Notes: a model not told the origin generated them from the letters alone. Positions 53,466 to 64,000 are shown, counted from the first letter of the stretch. The stretch: 64,000 nt of DNA from Galbula dea (GCA_013399015.1 VWZX01004666.1:2047603-2111602), one strand, 5' to 3'. Program-made: numbers and translations.

Positions 53466-54262
53466 GTTGTTCTGGTGGGTTAATCTTGGCCAGCTGCTCC
53501 CTTTTCTACAGGACAGGGAAGAAATAAGATGAAAGGCTTGTGGGTCAAGATGAAGCGAGAGAGATCACTTACCAATTACCATTGTGGGCAAAGCAGACTT
53601 GACTTTGGGGAAAATTAATTTATTGCCAATTAAAATAGACTTGTAGATTGAAAATCAAAGAGAAAAATTAAAACAACACATTTCCTCCCCCTCATTTTCC
53701 TAGGACCAATTTCACTCCAAACCCCTCTACCCACCCCATACTCCCCTTCATCCACAACAGTGCCAGGGATGAGTAACAGGGTAGTGGTCAGTCCAGAATA
53801 GTTCCTTTCTGTAACTACTTTCTCCTCATGCTTTCCCCTGCTCTAGTCCAGGCCTTTTCTGTGATCCTCCAGTAGAATCCCACCTGACACAATGTCTTCC
53901 GTAGACTGCAGTGTGGATATCTGCTCCAGGCTGGTCTCTCCTTGGGACAGCAGGGTATCTCTGCCCCAGCAGCTAGAGCACTACCTCCTTTCCTCCCCAA
54001 CCCTATTGCTTATGGGGTTGTTTCTAGCTGTGTTTCCTCTCCCTCCTCCCTGCCTGTGTCGTGGTTCTGCCCTTCCCTAAAGGCACTTTAACCAAGTTGC
54101 TGCCACTTTCACTGAGGGGCTGTGCTGTGCCCTGCGATGGGGATATTTGAGCCTTCTGGAACTAGCTAGAACCACCTGGAACTGGCCATGACCAGCATGA
54201 CACACCCCAGGCTCTCCTCAGAACAGCTCAGGAGGAGGCATCTGGGCATGGGCACCCCATAT
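53466..54262 (-). mobile_element. Endogenous retrovirus LTR (ERVL-like, apparently solo), degraded
   Basis: The + strand starts near TGTTCTGGTGGGTTAATCTT, then GGCCAGCTGCTCCC, which fits the reverse complement of the 3' terminus of a well-known bird LTR family. Other landmarks follow in order: GTGGGTCAAGATGAAG, a TAATTTATTGCC polyadenylation-region match, CCAATTTCACTCCAAACCCC then TCTACCCACCCC, CTGCTCTAGTCCAGGCC, and GTGGATATCTGCTCC. Near the right end are GGGGCTGTGCTGTGCCCTGC and CTGGAACTAGCTAGAACCAC. No gag, pol or env body and no second LTR were seen, so it looks like a solo LTR of about 800 bp. Family naming is from memory, and both edges are approximate. No intact viral gene is present. 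Confidence 0.75.
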
Positions 54263-54489
54263 AATTGATAAAAAGAACAGAAACAATAATTTTCTTTTTA
54301 ATCCTGAGTGTTGTAGCCTGATTGAAGTTATCCTTTATTTCTTTTTGCTTTCTGTCACTCTTTCGTCATTAGATTATATATAAAACCACAGAGAGAGGAC
54401 AGTGCTGTTGGCTTATTGCGCTCGGGGGAGTGTTTTTGGAGGTGTCTGTGTGCACATACTTGCTATTCCTTTTATCACAAATGATGTAA
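54263..54489 (+). other. Spacer between LTR and CR1
   Basis: AT-rich at first. It contains TATATAAA at about 54377 and a small CpG-containing patch (TTGCGCTCGGGGGAGTG) about 40 bp downstream. The spacing is promoter-like but nothing else supports a promoter. Confidence 0.4.
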
Positions 54490-55345
54490 TGATGTTCCCC
54501 AGGAATCAGTTTTGAGGCCAATCCTTTTTAATGTCTATATTGATGATCTGGATGAAGGGATCAAGGGCACACTTGGTAAGTTTGCAGATGAGATCAAGCT
54601 GGGCTGGAATGAATGTTGATCTACTTGAAGGTAGAGAGACTCTATAGAGGGATCTGGCCAGACTGGATTGACGAGCTGAAGCTAGCGGGATTAGCTTCAA
54701 TAAAGCTAAGCATTAGGTCCTGCACTTGATTCACAACCATCCCATGCAACACTACAGGCTTGGGACAGTGTCTGGAAAACTGCTTGGTGGAAAAGGACTT
54801 GGGAGTGTTGACTGACAGCTGGCTGAACCTGAGCCAGCAGTGTGCCTAAGTGGCCAAAGCAGCCAATAGCATCCTGGCTTGTATCCAAAATAGTGTGGCC
54901 AGCAGAAATAGGGCAGTGATTTTGTACCCCTGTACTCACTGTGGTACTGGTGAGGCCACACCTCGAATACTGTGTTTAGTTTTGGGCCCTTCACTACAAG
55001 AAGGACACTGAGGTGCTGAAGCATGTCCAGAGAAGGGCAACAAAGTTCATGAAGGGTCAGACTCTTCTCCCAGGTTACCAGTGGGAAGACAAGAGAAAAT
55101 GGCCTCAAGTTCCACCAGAGGAAGTTTAGATTGGATGTTAGGAAAAATTTCTTCACTGAAAGACTTGTTAGGCATTGGAACAGGCTGCACAGGGAATGAT
55201 GGAGTCACCAGTTCTGGAGCTGTTTAAAAAATGTTCAGGTATGGTACTTAGGGACGTGGTTTAGTGGCGTGGTGGTGACAGTTTGACAGTTGGACTTGAT
55301 GATCTTAGAGGTCTCTTCCAACTTTAATGATTCTGTGATTCTATT
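54490..55345 (+). mobile_element. CR1 LINE, 5'-truncated, with reverse-transcriptase remnant and 3' tail
   Basis: The left end encodes a remnant of the CR1 reverse transcriptase: the frame through 54520-54616 reads [19 protein letters not shown] then FADEIK. The catalytic FADD box is FADE here (54581-54592), and the frame meets a stop at 54617. The rest tracks the CR1 3' part: an EKDLGVL-like segment near 54800, GAGGCCACACCTCGAATACT near 54952, AGAAGGGCAACAAAG, AAATTTCTTCACTGAAAG, and the 3' end TTGGACTTGATGATCTTAGA then GGTCTCTTCCAAC and ATTCTGTGATTCTATT. About 40-60 bp near 55050-55080 appear deleted. The element is dead: several stops and a truncated 5' end. Confidence 0.95.
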
Positions 55346-57569
55346 CAGCCCAAATAACAAAGATAAACACATGCAGTCACACATGCCATGCTTTGTTTCT
55401 GTATGAATAATGCAGCATATTGCTTAAAGAAAAAGATTTGTAAAGGTATTATTTGGCTTGACATGGAGAAACATGGAGAAATGTCTGCTACATATAGATT
55501 GACAACTAGCTGTGCCTGTGCTCATTTTAAGTACTACCTTTCTAGGAGGCTGGGTTCTGTGGAAGAGTTTGTACATTGCAAGATTGTGCATTCACACTGT
55601 GCAGCAAATGTACTGGGCTGGAAAGTGAATGATGCATTGGGGCTTGTAAATCAAGGCAGATAGAAGTTGCTTGGCACTGAGTGCAGAGTGGTAATTTGGT
55701 GCTCTTCCACCCCCCCAAGGAAGTGGGCAAGGGAGGTCTTGCTTAGCTACATGTCCCATTGACTCTAAACAGCTTTGCACCGAGTCCTAAATTGGGAAAG
55801 TTCTCTTCAGTTCCAGAGGAGAATGAACTGACTAATGACTTTAATAACTGTTATGAAGAGTAAGTATAAATAACAAAAATGTTGTAATTAAAAACAAGCA
55901 AAACCAAAACCACAAAATACCCCAAACTAATCCTCTGCACAGAATATTTCCTAACCAAGGAACTGTTCCAGCTCCACACAGTAGCAGTCATGTTCCTGAG
56001 CATTGCTTGAGTGCTAAGCCACTGCCCTTTTAATGCTGTTTTTCCAAGAGAAAAGGAAAACTCCTCTCCTCTTGCAAAAATGATCTCAGCCTTCTCCCTT
56101 TGCTCTTTAAAGCTGGCTTGCTGATTTATCTCCTTCCTCCCACACTACTTAATGCAAATGATGTAGGGTGGTCATCAACTTCTAGCTGACAGTGTTGTGT
56201 TCCTTTTTGCTGCCTCCCACATTTTCTCTGCAGATAGAATTGACCCCACCAGATGCTATTCTTACATTCTTACGTCTCTTTGCCTCTGGGACTCAAAAAC
56301 ACCAGAGTGTGGTGAAGTTGGAGTATGAAAGAATAAATGAATGGCTGAGCTAGTGAGCAGCTGTAGGACATTTAGAGAGGCTAAGGAAATAAAAAAGAAA
56401 TCTGCTAAGATTGTCTCCTGAGAAAAAAGCCCCACAAATATGCTGATTATTCCTGTGGCGCTGTTAGGTGTGATATACCTTTGGGAAAACTCAGCATTTC
56501 TAAGAGCTCAGGAAATTAAGAAAAATAACTGGGGTATGATCTTGAGGCTTCCCAAGCATCTTTGACATTAAAAGTCTATGTTTTGGTATATATGTAATGC
56601 TTCTACCTAATTAAAAAAAAAAAAAAAAAGAGCTTGGATTTAGTTTCCAGTCTTCTTCCAGTGTGTAAACTTTCTTTTTCAATACAAAGATTTGATCTAT
56701 CTCTAGCAATTGGATCCTGCTGTGTTTAGTATTACCCCTGATGTTTTTGTTCAGATCTAGAAAGACATCTTACTCAGGTCTTGACCTCTTACAATCTTTA
56801 AAATTCGCAGGACCCGTTCTGAATGAGTATAATTTTTATTTCCTGTTTATTAAATGCAATCACTGCACAAACAGGAAAGATCCTGTTTGACCCATGTAGT
56901 TTACAGCTGAAGCAAGTGGCCAAAGTAGTATGGTTTCAATACTGGAGGATTAACTCGTGTTGGGTTATAAATCTCTCAGCTATATATAATTTGAAGGAGA
57001 CCCAACACATTTTCACACCCTGACTGGAGAAGGTTTTTGGATTTAATCCTGGTCTCTCTTCCATACTTATTATTTTTAACATCTTTCATTTAGGGCAGAT
57101 GAAATCCCAAATAGTCAAAAGATTATAAAAGGAAGTAACCCTCAAAATCTCCCAGAGCAAAGCCTAATAAATGTCATTTTTTTAAGCACTTTACTGTTGT
57201 TAAGGCTTGTAACAAGTGTAATTCAGGGTGCAATTGGCTTTATGTTTTGAATGGACCCCCACTGTTGTTCTTGTTGCCCCAGGGGGACATTTATTACAAG
57301 TGAGAGAACAATTACAGTGCAGTTAAACTCACTGTAGTAAATCTCGTGTTTTAAAGAGAGCTAACTTTGGTGTGAAAGGTTTCACTGCCCATGGTTAGTT
57401 TTTCAGCCTTTGCACAGTCTGCTGTATGGCCTGGTATGGACACCCAGTGATGCTGTCTCCTTTAATTATAAATTGTGCTTATCTATAATGCATGACTAAT
57501 TTTAATAAAAGGATATGCTTTAAAAATTAATGGTCCTGTGTTCCTACATATGGGACCCAGTTTAAGGAT
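55346..57569 (+). other. Presumed intron upstream of the AGBL4 exon
   Basis: No second exon or transposon was recognised. It contains A17 at 56613-56629 and, within 160 bp of the exon, a TAAT-rich stretch (about 57461-57531). Conserved noncoding sequence next to the exon is possible but not shown. Confidence 0.55.
56613..56629. repeat. A17 homopolymer
   Basis: Seventeen consecutive A after CTACCTAATT. No retroposed element body was recognised upstream. Confidence 0.95.
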
Positions 57570-57617
57570 CTTTCTCTCTTTTTTCCCTTGGTCCCCTGCC
57601 ACCCCCTTCTGCTGCAG
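57570..57617 (+). promoter_or_regulatory. AGBL4: 3' splice site (polypyrimidine tract and CAG) of the AGBL4 exon
   Basis: About 45 bases rich in C and T run from 57570 and end in the acceptor CAG at 57615-57617, directly before the conserved coding stretch. The tract is long and has no internal AG close to the acceptor. This fixes the exon start at 57618. Confidence 0.9.
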
Positions 57618-57707
57618 CAAACCTGCGTCCAGGAGCTGAACAGAAAGTGGTGTTCATCACTGCACGAGTCCACCCTGGAGAAACACCATCTTCCTTTGTG
57701 TGCCAAG
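57618..57707 (+). CDS. AGBL4: AGBL4 (cytosolic carboxypeptidase 6) internal exon with the HPGE zinc-binding motif
   Basis: AGBL4/CCP6 is a cytosolic M14-family metallocarboxypeptidase that removes glutamates from polyglutamylated tubulin and other acidic protein tails. The exon reads two bases finishing a split codon, then 29 codons, then one base of the next codon. The translation begins NLRPGAEQKVVFITARV and continues HPGETPSSFVCQ. The His (57671-57673) and Glu (57680-57682) of HPGE are the first two zinc ligands of the family. From memory, human AGBL4 has nearly the same stretch (NLREGAEQ, ITGRVHPGET, SSFVCQG). AGBL5 and AGBL2/3 differ around the motif, so AGBL4 fits best. The exon is 90 nt and phase 1-1, so it is symmetric. 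There is no stop in frame and both splice sites are strong. The longer ATG-initiated frame across this region (57588-57905) is in another frame and is a shadow. Neighbouring exons were not found in the window. This is a partial gene. Confidence 0.95.
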
Positions 57708-57713
57708 GTGAGT
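57708..57713 (+). promoter_or_regulatory. AGBL4: 5' splice site (GTGAGT) of the AGBL4 exon
   Basis: The junction reads AAG followed by GTGAGT, a near-perfect donor consensus. It cuts after the first base of the codon following Cys-Gln. In the family that codon would encode the Gly of CQG, which the retained G fits. Confidence 0.9.
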
Positions 57714-58293
57714 GTCTGCATGAAGATGGCAGGTCTGGCAAGATCTGATTTCCTATTGATGTGTTTATTGGGTTTGCATAGCTTCAGATCTGATAGATGG
57801 CTGAGTAAATGCAACAGATTTTTCCACAGTGAGGATATTACAGAACCTCTCACCTCTATCCTGCTGCCTGTCATCTTGGAGGCAATAGGACTATATTATC
57901 TCTGAGTCTTGTGAATGTTTGCTGAACTTGGTCAGAATTGGAGAGTGACCTCTGAAGCTATTTGGGAAGAATTGACAATCACACTCCTACATATGCAATG
58001 TGCTCAAGTAAAGCTCCTTTTTATAGGGAAACAGGCTGAAAAGCTCTGGGAGTGGTTCTCTCTTAAGTACTTATGTTTTCTTGCTGTCTACTATGTTCAG
58101 CTCTTTTTCCACTGCAAAGCAGTTCTCCAGTTTAATTCTGAGAGGCCTTTATTTGTCTGAAGCTGCTGCCCTGAGGAGCACAGCTCCCAGTGGCTGACAG
58201 CTGTTCCCTGCACAAAGCATTCCTTCTAAAAATAGAAAGCAAATTGCCCAGCTCGTATTTATAAAGAGTTGTAAATCTTAGGCTTGTGGGTAC

Positions 58294-58307
58294 AAATAAA
58301 TAAATAA
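58294..58307. repeat. (AAAT)n short microsatellite
   Basis: Three AAAT units plus a partial one, in an AT-rich context. Confidence 0.85.
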
Positions 58308-59018
58308 TCCTGGCATGTGTTCATAGAACTTCATTGTATAGGTCTGAAATATTGTACTTATGGTATGCAACTTTCTGTGGTGGTAAATTGTTGGTGATGT
58401 AAATTAATGTAACCTCCCTGAAGCAAAGGCAATATGCTAATTTACTACCTCAGCTTGGATCTGGCCCTGCCTAGCCAATGAGTTGCATCAATCAAGCATA
58501 TGCAGAGTTTATTATGTTGGCTGCCTGTAATGCCACAGATTGGTTTGTGACTGGCCCTGTTGGTACCTAAAGACCACAGTGGGAAAGGTCTGGCATGGTT
58601 TCATGGTCTTCTCTGTGTGATTCTCATTCTGGCAAGGTCCTATGTCTGGCATCTCTCTAAGGCAAAAGGTCAACAGCTGTCACTTCTGCTGCCCTAAACC
58701 AATGGGCTAATAGGACACTGGGCCTCTTCCTGCCGGCCCATGGAGTAGCAAAGGTAAAATCTTTCCTTTAATAAAACCATGCTTCAGATTGAGAGCAGGA
58801 AAGCTCAGTGAGTTTCCTATCTCCTGTGGAGGCATCGTCAGTGAAGGGCATTATAGTACACATGATGTTTGTTAATGAATATGGATTTTTAATTGGATGC
58901 TTTGATTCTGTTTGTGGCTGCTGGCATAGCCCTGTGAAATGAGGGCTGAGGCATGCTGCTGAGGTGGTACTTTGTAAATGACATTATTTTATTTTGATAA
59001 TGGAGAGTTTATTCCAAA

Positions 59019-59027
59019 GGGGGGGGG
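59019..59027. repeat. G9 homopolymer on + strand
   Basis: Nine consecutive G, followed by AAAGGGAATG. Unusual in this AT-leaning window. Confidence 0.95.
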
Positions 59028-59144
59028 AAAGGGAATGTGAAAAAGCGGGTGGCACACTTAGCCTGATGAAACAACTGGATGGCAGTCATGCTCTGATTGT
59101 CTCGGAGAAACTTCTATGATTTGTGGGGAAAATTAAAACAAAAA

Positions 59145-59153
59145 GGGGGGGGG
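59145..59153. repeat. Second G9 homopolymer on + strand
   Basis: Nine consecutive G after an A-rich stretch, 118 bp after the first G9 run. Confidence 0.95.
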
Positions 59154-62100
59154 AGGAAAATAAGAAAAAGGAGAGACTGGTGTTACAGAAGCAGATCAGA
59201 AACTTGCTGTGACTGCAGTTCTAACTCACGCTTGACTTGCTTGGAAATGCTTGGATCTGAAGGCACTGAACTCTGCTGTGCATCGAGCCATTCTGCCCCA
59301 TGAAGATGAAGCTGCTTTGTGTGTATAATTAGTGTCAAGACAAGTAGAAATGGCAAACATTTCAAGGCCATTGCTTCATTGCTCCTAACATTGCCAAATG
59401 TGAAATTGGGTGCTTGTTCCATCTTTGGAAATTTCTGTATGAGAGGGTCAAAAGAAGGGATAAAAAGGATCCCTTTGGCAGTCAAGTGAGGCCACAAACA
59501 GGAATTTTATTTCTGGAGTCTTGGGAAGCATTTTGGCAGAGTTAGGTGTTGCAGATTTAATATCCAAATGCCAGTCCAGTGTATATGGAACGTGTCAGGA
59601 TTTTTTTTCTTGGTAGAGAGATTTCTTCTTGAATGTTTGATTATGCTTACCACCTGAAGTATTAAGATATGGAAGCTAATCCCAAAGATTCCCCAGGTGC
59701 AAGCAGCATCTCATATATGAAAAAGCAGAATTGTGACTGCCCAGGCCTGGAGGATCAGCCCATAGGGGAATAAATAATGAGTCACAAGCTTGCCTTTTTT
59801 TTAATTTATTTTCTCAGTCCATCTTGGGCTTCATTCAGTTCAGGCTCTCTCACTCTTTAAAACTTTAAGCTCATAACTAACTCCTTACTCATTTTTCTGC
59901 CTGTTTTTGAGCTAGCCAGGTCTCTTCCTGACCTCTTTGGCCTTCTCCCTGTTAAGGATATATAACTATGTGTAGTCCAAATACCAGCTTCCTGGGGGCT
60001 GACATAAGCTCCCTATTACATCTTCCATGCTTTGATTAAACAAGATACCCTGAGAAGCAAGCTGTCTAACCTACATGAGGATATACTTAGTGCTGTCTAT
60101 TGGTCCTCTGCCCTTCACTTTACCCACAGATTAAATCTAAGCAAGGATCTTTGTGTTCCTGTGGGAAGAGACTATAAGGTCATCTCCCCATTCAGAGCTG
60201 TACTGTTTCTGTGTCATTTTTCATAACGTTCCATTATGAAGAATCCATTAAAAACTGGATTTTGGATACAAATATCTTGTGTTGCTGCAGATGTACAAAT
60301 AATGTAAACTTGGATAGGCACATCTGTCTCCTTACAGCTATAGAATCCTTGCAGTGGTAGCCAGACTTCCCTAAAATTTTTAGGCACCTCATCCAGCAGT
60401 TAAAAACAAGTGTGATAATATTTCACATGTAGTGCAGCAGCTGAATAGTAGCTCATTTCCTTAAAAGGCAACTAAAACCCCTGAGGGTCTCCCTGAGGAG
60501 ACCACCAGAAAGTACATTGGTGTGAATACTCCCTACATCCAAAGGAAGGATGGTGTTCTTCTCCTCAGGTTGTGATGCTTATCATGAACATTGATGCTGG
60601 TGTCATGTTTGGGGATGAGTAACTGAGTAGAGTCTATGATGAAGAGGACTTTGTTGTTTTCACTTTGCTCTTATAGACTGTTTTCTGACAAACTGGAGCC
60701 TCTGCTGCTCCTGGAGGGCTTTTATAGTGCAACAGAAAAGAGTGTGGATTCATCTTACAGCTTGAACTCCTCTCTCATGGGCTGTTCAGATTGTAGGGTT
60801 TTTTCTGAAGTTGTGGTTTTAGCTTCTTTTCCTTTCTTAAATAACTTTCCTCACTTTTTTCCTCCTAGTAGGATAGTTTGCCAGGCTGGGAGCCCAGGAT
60901 GGCTGGCCCACCGTGAGAGCAGAGGGAGAGGGATCCCACAGCTGGGTTTTCAAGTGCCTGAGCATCTTCTGTTAAGTGTAATTTGACCTGAAGCTGGCCT
61001 TGAAGCTTATGGGTTGAGTAGGGAACAGTCATTAAAGAGAAAATATAAGGAAAACAGACACCTGGGACTCTTATCCATAAGAAATGGAGCAAAAATGACT
61101 TTTCAATCAATCTTTTTTCATTATAGCTGCTTAAATGAATGCTCCCTCTCACTTCATCTTAAATCAGATGATATGAAATGAAAAATCAGACTACACTGGG
61201 TGGTGTCTCTGTTTTCTGTTGACATTCTTGGTCTGTGTTTTTAACCCCCACGCTCTTGCCAGCAGAGGGCAGGAAAAATCTGGAAAAATCTTCATATAGA
61301 TTTTGCTTCTTAGTTTAAAGAATGTGATTGAAGAGGACAGACTGACAGAAATAGTCTCCAAGTAGGTGTATCAGGAGGCTTGCTGTTGCACAGTAACTCA
61401 CTGGCCCAGCAGCTAATTGAGCTTGCTGTGACCAAGGTGCTCCCTCTTATATGAGAGATTTTATTCCTGCACAGATTTCAAGATTGCCTCTTAAGTGCTG
61501 GCAGTTTCCTAATTCACTTCATGGAGGCAAAGCCTTCATATTCTTTGAATTTGATCCTGCAGAATCCCTGAAGGGGTTCATAAGAGAGTGAAGTTGCTAC
61601 ATGAGCTGGACTTGTTTTTTTTCTTTTTATATAGGCAGCTGTATGTGTGAGAAGAGTAATATTGAAACTTGTTGCACCTACTCGGAATTGTAGCCAACCT
61701 CTGTCTTTTTGTTCCTCCTTTTTCTTCATAACTACTATTGGGGTTAAAAGCTGCTTTTCTTTTTCCTTCACTAAGCATGAATCTGTTGAGCATTGAGGCA
61801 TACATGACAGTAACTGACAGACAGGACAGGGCATGTTTTAAATGCAAAAGTAAATGTAGCTGATGAAGACTTTAGATGTTAAAAGAATTTTTCTGAAGTA
61901 CCAGAGGTGATTATCTTGCTTAGCTGATTCCAGGGGACGTATTGCTACTAAAGAAATGAAACTGTAGGCATTGGTATAGGATGCTTTAGTAACAGCAGCT
62001 GTACTGGAGAAAAACACTGAACCCAGAAAGTGCCTAGTGTGGTAACAGCGGGACCCTCAGGGTTTGGCAGAATCATCTGCCAGACTTCATACTGAACTGA

Positions 62101-64000
62101 ATTTGCATCTGGGTAAATGTATAGGTTGCATCGGTTCTGACCTCACTTCATCTGTTGTATTACTCCTTCTAGCAAACTTAATTGTCTTCATTTCCCAACT
62201 ATGTTTCCTACCAGAGGAGGAAATGAAATAGGATTCCATAGAGAGTGGGGATCTTCTGCATGCATGTTTGTTGTATTAGTGTAAAGTTGTCTCTGCCAAA
62301 TGAAAGAGACTGGAAGCAAATGCTTATGCTGTCATGGCTACCTCTGGACTCAAAGTGAATGCCTCTGTATGAATAAAGGCTTAGCTTGTAATTCGTCTTT
62401 GGATGCAGGAGGGTGCACTGCCTTGGTCATGCAGGAGGCCTGTGAATGCTTTCTGATGCAGGAATGTCCTCTTTGGGGGCTGTTGCCAGTAATTCAGTTC
62501 ATGGGCTGCACTGCTGATACTGAAGAGAACCAAACTAAACAGAAGCTCCACTGTAAGGGAGGTTTGCTTTTCCTTTCTTGCCAGCCCAAAGGTACAAAGA
62601 CACAGAGCTTCCATTCCCTTTCAGTCTTGTATCTCTTGCAAACCTCCTCTTCTGGCTGCAATTCATTTGATATTGTACAGTTCCACCCTAGAGGTGACTG
62701 GCCTTGGTCAGAAAAAGAGCAAAATCTTTCTATAAAATGGGTGGTATTCTGCATTCATAAGATGATATGCATCAGTTGTGATGGGAGATGATGGGAAGAC
62801 TCTCCTATTTGTTTAGTTGCAGCTTAGCACTTAGAAGTAGTGAGGGAACATGGTGAACAGAAACTGCAGTTCATAGTCTCTTTTATAGGGGTTCGGGAAA
62901 CCAAACGATGAGAAGCAGGTAAAGACAACAGATTCAACAGCCCAACCATAAAATGAGCTGCAGGGCTCTCTTAATGTTGTTAGACTGCATTCATCCTTCT
63001 CACTGAGATTTCTTTTTTTTTAAGTGCATAGCTCCTAAGCTTTAATACAAAGAGAAACACACTCTCCTTGACTTCTAAAGCAACATGAAAAACACTATTG
63101 TCTGTCCCTTGTAAATCTTCTGGATGAGATTTTAGTGTGAAGTATCCCCTGAGAGAGCCAGAGGTTGTTCTGAGAATACAAAACATCCATATTGGAGTAA
63201 TGGAAATAAAAGCTCCTCTTAAAATTGTGTTGATTTAAATAAACTGTTCAAAGAATTTTTGCTACCCACAGGGACATTAGCTGTTACATGATGCCACAGG
63301 ATTTGAATCAATTCACTATGGTGTCAGGCAGATATGAGAGGTTATACACCTGTTTTCCTGAGCTGGAGGAAATTTATAGTGAATTATGTGATTCACTCTC
63401 TTACCACATATTCTTTCTGGATGTGCAAGGGAACCCCTGCACAGAAGAGAAGAAAGTGTGATTCTGGTGGGGTGAGTAGAGGGACTGTGCAGGAACTGGA
63501 GGGCTGCAGTTTGCAAAGGGAAGAAGGAATCCCTAGAGCTCTGAAGACCTGTGCTGCCTCTGAGGAGAGGAGTTGTCTGTGCAGAAGGCTGTTGCCTGGC
63601 TGGGAGCCGAGCAACAGCAGAAGTTGCATTCTCATCTCTTCCCTTGTACCAATAGTAACAGGAATGGAAAATTGGACTTACCAAGCAGACTCATACCTCA
63701 AGCCTAGCCCTGCATGTTCACTTGGCATCTTCCAATAGGAGGAATGGATCAGTCCTAACCGCTCATCCATGGGACAAGGTCAGCTTTGCTTACACAACTA
63801 AGAAATGTCAAGTGGCTTTGTCTGATTCAGTTTGCCCTTTGCCCAGGGCAGGTCTTTGACTACCTCTGCTTAACTAATCCTCTTTACAGTAATCAGAGAG
63901 CTAAAGGAGCCCTTGGTCTTCAAGAGGGAGAAGTGAGAGAGGCTTCATGAAACAACAGCAGGCAAATTTGCTTTGTCTCCAAGTGGGATTGCTCAATTAA

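Larger units (their letters stand above)
57714..64000 (+). other. Presumed next AGBL4 intron to the window end
   Basis: After the donor site no exon matching the next conserved AGBL4 block (the segment leading to the NPDG motif) was seen by eye up to 64000. The stretch has an AAAT repeat (58294-58307), two G9 runs (59019-59027 and 59145-59153), and an octamer-like motif at 58434-58441. The 163-codon plus frame at 62300-62791 and the overlapping 122-134 codon frames on both strands near 63316-63738 show no family resemblance. Confidence 0.55.

Noticed and set aside
57588..57905. 105-codon plus-strand open frame across the AGBL4 exon
   Set aside because: It is in a different frame from the conserved HPGE translation and runs through both splice sites. 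It is a shadow.
62300..62791. 163-codon plus-strand open frame, cysteine-rich at its start
   Set aside because: No domain or regular cysteine spacing that I recognise; the minus strand is also partly open here. Likely chance in intron.
63316..63738. Overlapping 122-134 codon frames on both strands
   Set aside because: Both strands open at once and no conserved motif; a slightly GC-richer, stop-poor patch explains it.
1..64000. Bacterial-type features: operons, CRISPR arrays, tRNA clusters, phage
   Set aside because: Sequence is vertebrate intronic DNA with spliced coding sequence and CR1 LINEs; none of these features was seen.

Overview
This looks like a vertebrate, almost certainly avian, nuclear genomic window that is nearly all intron. 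Three things point to a bird. Several CR1 (chicken repeat 1) LINE copies carry the typical 3' tail of CR1. A degraded endogenous-retrovirus LTR resembles a family I know from bird genomes. The base composition is AT-leaning and the open frames are short and broken, with no bacterial-style gene packing. I cannot name the species.

The only protein-coding sequence I can support is one 90-nt exon on the + strand at 57618-57707. It has a long pyrimidine tract and CAG acceptor upstream and a GTGAGT donor downstream. It encodes the start of the zinc-carboxypeptidase domain of AGBL4 (cytosolic carboxypeptidase 6, a tubulin deglutamylase), including the zinc-binding HPGE motif. In mammals AGBL4 is a giant gene of more than 1 Mb with very long introns. 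On that reading, 1-57617 is one intron (or its 3' part) and 57708-64000 is the start of the next.

Layout: 1-20332 is unique-looking intron with homopolymer runs. 20333-20605, 22713-22928, 32506-32800 and 33231-33302 hold minus-strand CR1 3' ends. 23925-23992 is a plus-strand CR1 relic, and 45400-45690 a possible older one. 29953-30025 is an old CR1 relic directly followed by a MIR-like CORE-SINE relic (30023-30178), and a second MIR-like relic lies at 34530-34722. 53466-54262 is a minus-strand LTR, followed after about 230 bp by a plus-strand CR1 fragment that keeps part of the reverse-transcriptase frame (54490-55345). The coding exon follows about 2.3 kb later.

No rRNA, tRNA, CRISPR, operon or phage-like feature was seen, and I found no previously undescribed molecular system. 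The points most worth checking are the symmetric HPGE exon, two non-repeat intronic stretches with inverted repeats and transcription-factor-like motifs (about 26640-26800 and 50400-51000), the ancient SINE relics, and an unusually long but unrecognised minus-strand open frame at 14196-14837. I searched by eye only; other short exons of AGBL4 or of a nested gene could have been missed.
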